Positions 24,903 through 35,277 of a DNA stretch of 64,000 nt are shown one piece after another. Source of the DNA: Ceratobasidium sp. AG-K. Lineage: Eukaryota; Basidiomycota; Agaricomycetes; Cantharellales; Ceratobasidiaceae. The position numbers and the translations under genes are program-made. Every line of letters starts with the position of its first letter. The stretch's first letter is position 1. Location of the stretch: positions 1,798,001-1,862,000 of the forward strand of contig JAWNGF010000001.1 of NCBI GenBank assembly GCA_037039685.1. The letters run 5' to 3'. The notes under the pieces are model-generated. The model made no database searches, had not been told where the DNA came from, and saw only the letters and a list, made by a program, of their open reading frames with translations.

Positions 24903-26188
24903 ATGCCGCAGAGAAAAGTTGCAATTTCTGGGATTATGGTGAGAGATAGTGTGACATCTTGGGCTGGCTAACAAAAGCCACTACCCTATAGCCAGCTGCC
25001 CTTCGTTGGACAATTCCACGAGCGAATTCACCCTTGGAATTCACTTACGCGAAATATGCAGCGAATACGGCAACGTCACCCTTTCAAAGCGTACTTTTGT
25101 CTAGAGAACAGTGGGGCCCGCACCTGGCCGAAAACCGGTACTAGCTTCGGACTCGAATCCGCTGGCATCACTGTCGTGCATCATCCCGAGAAGGGGTCAA
25201 GTACCCTCGCCACTGATGCACTTTGCTTCTGGGCTGACAATATCGGAGACCCGCCCACTATTGTTTTTCGTCACCGTCAACCCTGCGCTATTGTACACCA
25301 CCGCTGCTCTCAAAGCCAGAAACGTCAACGTTGGTCTCATTATCCCTGCTGGGAGGCAGCCTAAGAACCTCTCGTCGTATGCTAGCTGGGTTAGGGAGTG
25401 GAAACCTGTGGCGATCAACGACCGCGCGCTTGAAACTGATTGAAAGCGTCGGCAGCCACATGCGGGACTGCCAACCCCGAGAGCGCTCGAAACACACCTT
25501 CTCCTGAAGGGACGAGGTGCACAAGAGAATCAATTAGTTATCCTACCTTGGCGGATAGCTTAAAGTGTGGACCGCCCCTGATGAGGCTCGTTCAGCTACT
25601 ACCACTCCTCAGGCGTCCGAACCCAGAACCTACGAACCAGTCAAGGTCAAAGTCGCCCAACCGCTTCAACCTGTGCGGGTGATGAACCCATTGATACAAA
25701 ATCTCAGAATTCTGTTTACTACTGTCCACACACTTCAAATATTCGAAACCGATCCCCTCTATATCAATCTTATCCAAGACCCAGAGGCGATCAGAATCAA
25801 AACATGGCGCCGGCAACTGAAGCAGATGTTTTATCACGAAGCATTGCAAAAAATGTACGTGTTGAATTTCTTTGAGCAAGCCGAATGCCGGTGCTTAAAA
25901 TAACATGGTATAGCCGCAAGCACCCGCCAATCTGGAAACATTGTTTTCAGGGATTGAGCACTATGACAAGATGACCAAGAACTACCTTGCGGTATGTCGA
26001 TTCAACCACTATTTCTCGTTGCTTATGTATATAAACTTCACGCGCACTAGTTCAGTAGAATAGGCAAGCTCATGACGCAGATATCACAAAGCTACCAACA
26101 AGACTGTGACTATCGCCGCAGCTATACTGCCCGCGCCAAGGCACTTCTTGTGCAATGGGAAAATTTGATTCACCGTGGTGAAAGCTAA
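24903..26188 (+). pseudogene. NYN-TND gene, copy 1, decayed
   Basis: Aligns along its length with the copy at 26593-27828, including the positions of the introns. Against that copy it has a 1-nt deletion in the first NYN strand (around 24926, VAI then frame loss before WDY), a 1-nt deletion near 25090 that leads to an early stop, a 1-nt insertion near 25268, and further frame breaks and stops at 25441-25560. Recognisable pieces include LREICSEYGNVTL, ESAGITVVHHPEKG, TDALCFWADN and TTAALKARNVNVGLIIP. The C-terminal TFIIS-N-like part stays open over three exons (to RARAKALLVQWENLI-like sequence and TAA at 26186). It is probably not translated as a whole; an assembly problem is the alternative. 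Confidence 0.75.
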
Positions 26189-26592
26189 CCTAGCGAAGAA
26201 CGCCTCGCATTGCCTCTTCAGTGACTGCCTGGATAATCATGCCTACTTTTTGTCACGTTGACCTCTGACGGAGCTTTCGGTCGTATCCGAAACAAACTAA
26301 GACGATGTTTTTTTCTCGAATTATGCCTATACAATTCAATGTGCTGGTGTAGACTCTAGACTCGCTGCGTTTTCAGTGTGCATGTTTAGCAGAATATATG
26401 CATGCGCCATGGTCGGCCACTGACCGACTCTTGCAATCGTACACATATGGTGATCACAAGAACCGTTTTTACGTTTGCTCGTGACCAGACCCAGATCGGC
26501 ATGACCCAATTTGGATGTGTGGTACTTAGAGTGCTGACGGGCTTATAGCTAGCCGCCACCAGCATCCGCCTTGACGACCTTGAGACCCTATT
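26189..26592. other. Spacer between NYN-TND copies
   Basis: 404 bp that should hold the 3' end of copy 1 and the promoter of copy 2. Nothing else recognised. Confidence 0.4.
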
Positions 26593-27828
26593 ATGACACC
26601 TAAACGAGTTGCAATCTTCTGGGACCATGGTTAGTCCATCTAAGGTAACGCCTGTATTCTATCTAATACCTACCAACTACAGGCAGTTGCCCTCCGGTAG
26701 ACCAATCCGCCAACGATTTTACTCTTGCCATTAACCTACGCGAAATGTGTGGCGAATACGGCAACGTCGTCTTGTTTAAGGTATACTATGGTCGGGAGAA
26801 CAACGGCTCTCGTGTGGAACTGGAGACTGATGTGGGGCTTGCACTCGATTCCGCCGGTATCGTCGCTGTGCGCCGCCCTGAAATGGGCGTGAGCGCATTG
26901 ACCACCGACGCGCTTTGTTTCTGGGCGGATAACCTTGGAAACTCATGTGCCATTGTGTTTATCACTGCGAATCCCACACTATTGTATACTGCTGCGGCCC
27001 TCAAGTCTCGAAAGGCCGAAGTCGGTTTCATCGTCCCTCCCAACATAATGGTGAATGTCGCTCCGTATTCGAGTTGGAATCGCGTATGGGAGCTAGCGAG
27101 AAAGAACGAAGAGCGTGAGCTTAACACGAAGTTACCAAGCGCCTCTCAAGGACCCTCTGACAATAAGAGAAGTATCAACGACGCGCCTTTCGGACCAGTT
27201 CATACTATGAATGACCGTCCCCCTACCAAATCGACTGCAACCACGACTAATGCCCGAGTTTCCAAACCCAAGCCCAGAATGAAGCTGCCCCAAAACGCGT
27301 CCCTTCAACCGCTCGACCCCGTGAAGACAATAAACTCATGGCTCGAACGTATCCATACCACTGTCCACGACCTCCAAATACCAGAGACTGAACCCTTATA
27401 TATCGAGCTGATTAAGGACCCAAAGGCGATGGAGCTCAAAACTTGGCGCGACAGTTCAAGCAGATGCTCTACCACGAAAGTGCCGCCAAAAATGTACGTA
27501 GCAGCATCCATCCCACCCGGATCCGTTAACGCATAGAGTCGATTTTCATAGCCACAAGCACCGAGTCAACTGGAAACACTGTTCTCCAATATTGAGAAAT
27601 ACGGCGGAATGACGAGAAACTATCTTGCGGTATGTCAACTCAATTGTACACTCGATCGCTGATCGTTTACGCATGTCTCAAATATTTCAGTTCAGTCGAA
27701 TTGGCAAGCTAATGACGCAAATCTCACAAATGCATTATCAAGACTTCGACTATCGCCGGGGCTACGTGAGCCGCGCCAAAACACTCCTGGACGAGTGGGA
27801 AAAACTGATAATTAAGGACGGGACCTGA
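26593..27828 (+). CDS. NYN-like protein fused to TFIIS-N-like domain, copy 2, with frameshift
   Basis: Exon 1 is 26593-26629 (MTPKRVAIFWDHG); exon 2 starts at 26683 with SCPPVDQSANDF. The NYN-like domain aligns with the intact NYN gene at 13-16 kb: FWDHGSC for FWDYENC, TTDALCFWADN for LACDLVCFALDN, and AIVFITANPTLLYTAAALK where the other has VLVSGDRDFAYPLAILK. The SGDRDF acidic motif is therefore replaced and nuclease activity is doubtful. After a Ser/Thr/Pro linker comes a helical domain: LERIHTTVHDLQIPETEPLY, ELIKDPKAMELKTW, LETLFSNIEKYGGMTRNYLA, FSRIGKLMTQI and RAKTLLDEWEKLI, resembling the TFIIS N-terminal domain. A missing base around 27446-27449 (after KTWR) breaks the frame; as read, the protein would end at 27534. 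The last two exons start at about 27555 and 27691. Confidence 0.7.
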
Positions 27829-29407
27829 GCTGACAGAAGTGGCTTGTGCCGGATGCGTATCTCGTGGCTCATTTGATGTCTCTGACTGGCTTAAGCGAGA
27901 GCACGTTGTATTTTACTCTCGTTCCCTTGATACAGTCTGCTAGTACGCAGCTTATATCTATGCCCGATGAGTATCGAGCCACCGTGCTATGGGGTTGTAT
28001 CTGAGCGTTCACTTGTGGCAGGCTCTAGATGAGCAGTCGATGCAACGTTTAGAATGCATTGAACAATGGCCTGGTCCTGGTCCCTTTCGGTGAAGGGCCG
28101 GGCTTATCGTACTGTATTACCCACTGGATTTACAAAATAAAATATGTAGAGATTGAAGGCCTCCGTCTCACAGCACCTATCCCGCATTCCACCATCGAAG
28201 TAACTCTTGATCTATGCAACACCTGACTACTCCTCATAACATAACAACACATTGCCCAACCTGTGTGCATAACTCTCAGACGCCCAAATTCACCTTGCCG
28301 CGTCTGCTCCCCTCTTACCTTTGCAAAACACTGATACTATCAAGATAAATTTGGTGAGATAGGCCCTGGTGCGCACCGCAGTCCCATGCGTTCTCAGCAG
28401 CACGCTATCCCCATGTAGCTTGAACGACAAACCAGCGTGAACTCTCCAGCTGCTCGACTAATGAATTGAACTCTAGCTCCAGCTTCAAATGAATGCACCA
28501 CAGTCCGATTTGATCAAGGATGGGCTGGTTGTATGCGAACCGACCGTGAGAATTCCGCACTATACGTCCTAGATTTCGTTAGACTGTAATTCGCCATGTG
28601 TTCGGGGCTGTATAACTACCCTTTATGATCGATCAATTCTTCCAGACTTTCAGTAGACTTCGCAAAAACATGTTAATCTCAACTGATCTTCAGCCGGCGG
28701 GATGAACTGGCCACTGAATACGGCACGTTCAACAAGAAAATTGGTGGCACCGGTCTTGACCTTATATACTGTCTGATGGATACAGCCGGAGAAAGATTCG
28801 AAACACTTGGCCATGCGGTCTAGCACCATGGATAATATTGTGGGAAGATAGAATGTGGTATACATGTAAACATACTTGTATGTGGGAGTTTTCCCGAGTT
28901 TTGAGCGCGTACACAAGCTGGGCGCTTACCAAAAGGGTTTTAGGCTTTGCGGCGCTAGACTGTTTTTGCAACTACTCGGTTAGTATGTGTGGCTACATTT
29001 ATCGCAGAGTTCTGGCTGAAAGTGCGCATGGACAGTGCCGAATGGATTCCCCTGCCGTAACCGGCGGGTGGTGTCGGGGCTTCTGGTTCTCGAGGGTGTT
29101 GGAGTCGAGGGGTGGGCGTTTCAGCAATGACGAGCAGGCCAAATAGAGCGAGACACATGTCGTCGAGGCGTGTCGGGCAGAGGGGTGAGAAAGCTGGAGA
29201 AGCGAGTCAATCAGTTATCGCACGGTGAATCTAGGTTATCGCAACGGTGGCGGAGCAGGTCGAGGGATATGTGCTACCCAGGGCGCGTGATGTGGGGGCC
29301 CGATATGTGCAAGTTTGGAACCCTGATCAAAGAGGGCCTGGGTGCGTCTGTTGTGTGTCCTGTATCCGACCACGACTTGTGTTTCCTTTCCCTCCCTCCC
29401 CCGCTGT
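27829..29407. other. 1.6-kb region upstream of LIM-binding adaptor gene
   Basis: No recognised gene. On the minus strand two ORFs (28955-29158, starting MCLALFGLLVIAE, possibly signal-peptide-like; and 28650-28916) could be exons of one small unknown gene, but no motif supports it. The segment next to 29408 is the likely promoter and leader of the adaptor gene. Confidence 0.3.
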
Positions 29408-32400
29408 ATGGACGGCTACTTGGGCGATATCCAGCCTCAACAGATGAATAGCCTATACCAGCAGCAACAACCCCCGGGGCAGCAGCAACAACGCGTAAGT
29501 TGCATTCATTTCGCAACCTTGTTCATTGGCTGTTATTTTCAACTGGCTTGTTCAAGCGCTGACTCTACCTTTCTCACTGTCGGATTTACCGCTGGGCCGG
29601 CCTTGTTCCGGTATTCCAACCCGCGCTCGGACGTTCCTGGCGTCTGTCAACACTTGATCACCCTCGATTCATCTGCGTCCCCCGTTTTCGTCTACCACTG
29701 GGCTGCCACAGGAGCAGTTGTTCCAACAAACGGGCAAATCCGCGATACAATCTCAGGCAGGCCCGAGCCTCATGGCGCCGTTTCCTCCACACCAACAGGG
29801 CGGGGCAGGTGGGATGGGGTCGGGAATGAGTCCAACGGGGATGAATCCAACAGGCATGAACCCGGGGATGAACCCAGGCATGAACCCGAATATGGGCGGA
29901 CCGAGCAACATGGGCCCCGGTATGAACCCGGGGATGAACGTCGGCAATCCAGGCGGCATGAACCCCGGCATGCCTATGAACGGCCCTGGCATGCCCATGA
30001 ACATGAACGGCCCGGGAATGGCCATGGGCGGACAGCGGCCAGGCGTGGGGGTCGGCATGCGAAAACCAACGATGGTGGGAATGCCGATGGGCAGTATGAG
30101 GCCTGGTGAGTGTCCGATCCGATGCGTCGTGTTTCGCGTTTTGGCTGGACGGATTGATGGATTGATTTGCTTCCATTCTGACTACGCGTACAACTGTTCT
30201 GACTGTCTGCAGCAGGTGCAGGGCCTCAGCGAATGCCGAACGGAATGGCCCCTGGCATGCCCGGCCAGGGTGGTATGGGTATGGGGGGAATGCCAGGCCT
30301 CAACCAAGGTGCCATGGGCGGCATGGGGCCGGGAGGGCCTGGTGCGGGCGGCCTCGCTCCAACAGGCGCAGGCGGGATGGGCAACATGATGTCGATGGGC
30401 GGCGGAGCAGGTGGAATGCCATCCCAGCCGGGCATGCCAAACAACATGGGGCCGGGTGTAGGGGGCCCGAGTGGAATGGGGGCTGGCGGAATGGGCATGG
30501 GACTCAACGGTGCGCTCAAAGTGACAGCCATTGACAGTGCATTAATGCTAGATTAGGTATGGGCGGATCAGGCGGCCCAGGTCTCAGCGGCAACGGCATG
30601 CCCAATGGTCCTGGCCGACAATGGCAGTATCCCGAAGGCATGAAACGCACCACTCCCCAGCTCGACGAGTTTTCCACTCCCCACATTGCGTCCCAGCAAC
30701 ACGCGCAGCATGGTGTCGGAGGGCCCCAGCACGGTGTCGGGGGGCCTGGCCAGATGCCTCCTCACGCCATGGGACCCCAGATGCAACATGGTCAAGCGCC
30801 GCCACAGCCGACAGCGCCTTCGCCCGTCGGAGGGCTTCCTGCGCATCATCCACAACACCCAGGTCACCCAGGTCACATGGGTCCCGGAGCGCCCGGCCAT
30901 ATGCAGCAAGGGGGCATTCCCAGGATGACGACTCCAGGTCATCCCGGTGGTCCTCACATGCCCAACCCAACCGCCTCGTCGCCACACCACATGGCTAGCT
31001 CACCCGCACACCACCCAGCTCATCCGCACCAACCACACCTCGCCGGCTCGCCCGCGCACCAGAACCAGATGAGCTCCCCACGACACATGACATCGAGTTC
31101 GCCTGTCCCCGGATCTGGAAACCGAAGCAACGCTCAGACGCCCGTCCCGCCACGAGGGGCGAGTGCGGACCCAATGGGTATGCGCCCCGACGGCATGGGT
31201 CGACCCGACATGCCTGGAGAGTCGGCGATGATGCGCATGGGCGAAGCCATCGGTCCCGTCATTCGGGGTCCTGACGGCTCTCTTCGGCCCGAAAACCCAA
31301 TGATGGTTGTGCGTGACGGCCGACTCGTGCGCGACGGCATGATGCAACCCATCGAGAACATCAACCGTACGCCCTCTGCAGACGGCATGGGTCGACCTCC
31401 GGGCATGGCAGGTCCCCCGAATGGCATGCGTCAACCCGAGATCGGGAGACTGGGCGCGGACGGCATGGTGCGCGGGCCATACGGCCAGCCTCCTCCGTAC
31501 GGCCCCCAAGGAGGCAACTTCAATTCATCTGCACCCCCCTATGTCCTTCACCAGACGCCCGCACAGCAGCATCAAAACATGCAAATACAACGTGGGGCGG
31601 GTGCTGGAGGAGGAGTGCCCCGATCGGGAAGCGTCGACGAAATGCCAGGCTTGTCCACGCAAATGGGGCTCGCGGATGACTTGGACTCGATGAACATGCC
31701 CCCGGGTGGACCAGGTCGGCCGAATCGCCAGTCGATGCCCCCCGCGATGCCGATGATGATGAACGGGGGGCCACGACCAATGCCTGGTGGGATGGGGCCT
31801 GTGTCCAGGAGGCCAACGCTTATGTCGCGACCGTGCGCGCTCGGTTTGGGTGTCGTTCGAATGCTTCAGATGAGCCATGAAATGAACCACATGGGTGGGG
31901 TGAGTTTGTCTAATGTTGTCACACGAATCGCGCGCTAACTCTCCCTCAGCGAATGATTGGCGACTGGGCCAAGTTCCGCGACGAATACTTCACCTCTTCG
32001 GGCAAAATAGCAATGACGATATTTTACAATGTCGAAGGGCGGAAGTATAGTGCGTGGGATTCCACAATGCGCAGTACGAGCTGGACTGACAGCAAGGATG
32101 CAGTCGTTTCGCCCGAGCTCATTGCCCGATTCTTCCTCGCCATTTTCGACAGTGGCGTCGCAAAGATGAGTCTGGGTCTCTCCGGAGCGTTCGAGTCGGG
32201 GTTCAACGAACCTGGGCGGGAACATTATTCACACGTGGAGACGATCTCGGGTGTGTGGCGTTACGAACTCGAAAACGGATGGGTTGTCGAGCAGAATGGG
32301 CCGATGAAGATCCTCATGGTGGCGGAGCCTGTTCCGGGCGATCCGCAGCAATTCAAACTCAAGATTGAGGATCTCACGTTCACCGCCCCTACCACGTCTT

Positions 32401-33400
32401 TCTTTTTCCGGTCCGAACGACTCGAGGGCCATCGAATTCAGAGCCATGGTGCACCCATGACGCCGCGAATCTCCCCTGGGCTAGCCGCGCGCAAGCCAGA
32501 ACCCAACGGGGGCCAAGGCGCGGGCGGAATGCTCGAGGATGGAGGGAATATGGAACAAGAAGAGATGCTCATGTACGAAAATGTGTCCCTTCCACCGATG
32601 CCATTCCAGAAGTATGGGTTCCCCGAGAACGTCTGGAGATTGTTGGCGGTGAGTCTGGGTGTGCGCGTACGAGTACGCTGTTCGTGACTGACGCCAAGAC
32701 GTCAGATGTCGGCTTGCGTGCATGAGTTGGGGCCGATTATGCAGCTGGAGCACGCGTTACAGAGCGGGCCACTTGGTGAGTTTAATTAGTCGTTTGTGTG
32801 ACTTGTGCTAACTTGGTTCTAGCCGCCCTCGATACTTATGCAGAACTGGATCATACCGCACGCCAGGAAGCTGGATTCGAGTTTGATGATATCAACGGGC
32901 AGTTTCCCAACTTTAACTCGGGGTTTAACCCATCCGCCATGTCCAACAGTAGTCCTGCCCTAGCGCACGCCCACCCAGGGATGCGTAACCACCCTCATCC
33001 AGGCTCGATTCCCACCGCAGGTCGACCAACACCAACGCCACCACCTGTACGTGCCCCCGGCGGGGGTGGACCTCCCGGGCCGCAGTTAGCGAGTAACGGT
33101 GCGCCACTGGCCGGGAGTGGTGAATTGCCACCCCTTCCGAGTCTTGCGCCTGGGATCCCGCAAGGAATGCCCCCTGGGATGATCATGTCTCAATCTCCAT
33201 CGCTCACGCACCCCATGCCACCGGGCCATCCCGGTAACGCGCAGGGAACCAAACGTAAACTCAACGGGCCCGAGCAAGTCCCCGATCCAGGTGCAGCTTC
33301 TGGTTCTCAGCCCCCCCGCGCAGGGATGACCACTCATCGGGTGGTCAAAATGCCGCCTGCCGGGTCACGGAAAAAGGCCAAGACAAACACGCTTGGATAG
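29408..33400 (+). CDS. LIM-binding domain adaptor (Ldb1/SEUSS/PtaB-like)
   Basis: Nuclear transcriptional adaptor of the LIM-domain-binding family, related to Aspergillus PtaB and yeast Mfg1, which act with LUG/Flo8-type partners in development and adhesion. Exons: 29408-29494, 29712-30105, 30216-30509, 30557-31899, 31950-32648, 32706-32775 and 32823-33400. The N terminus is Gln-rich; residues from about 29815 are Gly/Met/Asn/Pro repeats (GMNPTGMNPGMNPGMNPNM). The conserved LIM-binding region spans about 31950-32640: RMIGDWAKFRDEYFTSSGKI, TIFYNVEGRKYSAWDSTMRS, PELIARFFLAIFDSGVAKM and YENVSLPPMPFQKYG. The C terminus is Pro/Gly-rich with a basic end (SRKKAKTN). Intron 1 (217 nt) is longer than usual here. 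Confidence 0.85.
29815..30060 (+). repeat. In-frame GMNP-type coding repeat
   Basis: Imperfect short tandem repeats rich in ATGAAC/CCGGGC-type codons encode Gly-Met-Asn-Pro units in the adaptor protein. The reverse strand also stays open here, which explains a spurious antisense ORF. Confidence 0.7.
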
Positions 33401-33671
33401 ATTCGTCATTTTGTTTCGCATACCACATGTTCATTGCTATTTCGTCGTGCCGCACTCGTCATTTTTTTTTATCGTGCTCTCGTGTGTGTTTTGTTGTTGT
33501 TGTTTTTTTTTTTGCCTGGGTTGTGTCCCATGCCCTGGCGTCGTCGCTTTTCTTTTTCTTTTGTTTGATTGTTTTAGCTATCTATTCTGACCACTCTCAG
33601 TTTTCATTATATGTACTGTACGCCGGGGACGGGGAACTATCAATCTAGTCTGTCTTGCATTATGATCCTAG

Positions 33672-34961
33672 TTACTGAGCTGCGCGCTTCTCGGCATGAC
33701 CATTGGGGTTCATGCGATCCAAGTCCCGTTCCATCCGCATGTTTAGTATCAACTGCACAAGTTCGCGTTCCAATACCTTGCGCTCGGGCTCTCCTGGCTC
33801 CTTCATCCCTGCATCCGCCACCGCAGTCGCAGCTCCACTGTTGCTGCCCTCTCCAAGCTGGTCCCATAGCGCGTAAAGTGACACCATTTCCTGCGCAACG
33901 GTCGCTACTTCGGGTAACGATACGTTCAACCCGGCAAGGAACTGGATGTACTTGTTCGATCCCGCGGCAGGGTACTTGCTTCCCCCACCTACCGGGCTCG
34001 GACTCGGCTTGCTAGGCGGGGCGAGTTTGGCTCGAGTCTGGTTGTGCAAGACGAGAGCGAGGTAAAGCGCCGCGACCGCGATCATCCATGGTGGGTGGAT
34101 TAGGCACAGATCGGTTCGGTACGTGTCGTTGACCAGAAACCTGGAGAGGCCATGAGAATTCGACGCGGCAGAGGTGTGAAACAACTAACCAAGCCATTTG
34201 GATAGCGCCGTCTTCAACTCCTTCCAATCTCCCCTCTCCTGTACCCCAATACCGCTCTCCGTCATTATAAAACGAAGCTATCGAGCCAGACCCCGAGCTG
34301 ACCTCGCCCGCCTCGCTCTCTTGTACCGCTTCGTACCGTGCAAAGAGCGCCTGCAGGCTTCGGTACGGGTGAAAGACGATTAGGTCAAAATCGAGGTCTT
34401 CAAGCAGGTAGAATTCCATTTCGGCGAGTTTGGAGTGGTCGGCGGGGAATGACTTGTAGTGGTACTCATCTGTGTCCGTTAGTAGAATCGCTGAGCTTGG
34501 GTCGCCGACTTACTGCTATATAGGGTTCGAGATTCCGCCACTACGCTTTTGAGGTGAACGGGTATCTCTTCTGACTTGGCTGCGAGGTAGCAACAGGTCG
34601 ACGCTACAAAGAACGGATCGGTTTCGCAATAAGCATTCTTGATGTAGAACCGTCGAAAGTATACAGTGGCGGTTGCAACGACCTGTTGTTTTAGGTTGAG
34701 CTTTTTGCACAACTTAGATATGACTAGATGTGAGTGAGTATGACGGGACGATTCAAGATGCAATGTGCTCACCGTTTGCAAAGAAAATACCGATGAGAGC
34801 AACCTGTGTTTGGTCGGCGTACTGTAGGTCTACCGCTCTTGCTTGCTCGGCTGTCGCTCGATCGATAAGCCAATCCCTGCTGTAAAGTTAGTAAGTTTCA
34901 ATCTACTCGGGTAGCTGGGTTTATTTACTAATGAGAAGACGACCAAAAGTCAGTGGCCATG
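33672..34961 (-). CDS. SSN8: Cyclin C, Mediator kinase module
   Basis: Cyclin partner of the CDK8/Ssn3 kinase in Mediator. Exon 1 (34961-~34932) encodes MATDFWSSSHY and the next exon continues RDWLIDRATAEQARAVDLQY, as in Ssn8 proteins. The first cyclin box has ALIGIFFAN, KQQVVATATVYFRRFYIKN, DPFFVASTCCYLAAKSEEIP and EMEFYLLEDLDFDLIVFHPY; the second starts FLVNDTYRTDLCLIHPPWMI and includes VAALYLALVL. It is slightly longer than yeast Ssn8 owing to linkers rich in Ser/Gly. Four or five short introns are needed. It lies 316 bp downstream of LETM1 on the same strand. Confidence 0.9.
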
Positions 34962-35277
34962 GTGGAGAGCGGCGTGCAAGGTATTACAAATCGAAGCGAG
35001 GCGCGCTGGGGTCGTGCTTCGGTGCCAGCAAGTCCAAACAGTATCAGCGCATATACTTGGAAGCGCAAAATTCAAGCTAAACACAAGTAGCCAACTCTCC
35101 GTACGTTTACACAACTTGCTCACGCACTCTTCGGAGAGCTTCTGCGGTCTGGGTCGTATACTCGTGCCTGTACACACGCACTCGTGCAATGCACCAAAGA
35201 TGACATTGCGGGGATTTATGTAAATAGATCAATAGAACGGCTATATATAGAGCTGGAACATATCGATACACAAGATA
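34962..35277. other. Intergenic, LETM1 to cyclin C
   Basis: 316 bp with the cyclin C promoter and the LETM1 3' flank. A TATATATA string lies near 35243, but it is too far from the start to be assigned. Confidence 0.35.

Larger units (their letters stand above)
24903..27828 (+). repeat. Tandem duplication of NYN-TND gene
   Basis: Two head-to-tail diverged paralogues of about 1.25 kb each separated by 404 bp. The exon order, intron positions and domain order are the same. Divergence is high in the linker and lower in the FWD, LREMC/LREIC, TDALCFWADN and FSRIGKLMTQIS segments. Confidence 0.8.

Noticed and set aside
28650..29158. Small secreted-protein gene on the minus strand
   Set aside because: A weak signal-like N terminus is the only support; no splice pair or conserved motif was found.
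29753..30058. Antisense Pro/Gly/Met-rich ORF
   Set aside because: It is the reverse reading of the GMNP repeat in the LIM-binding adaptor gene.
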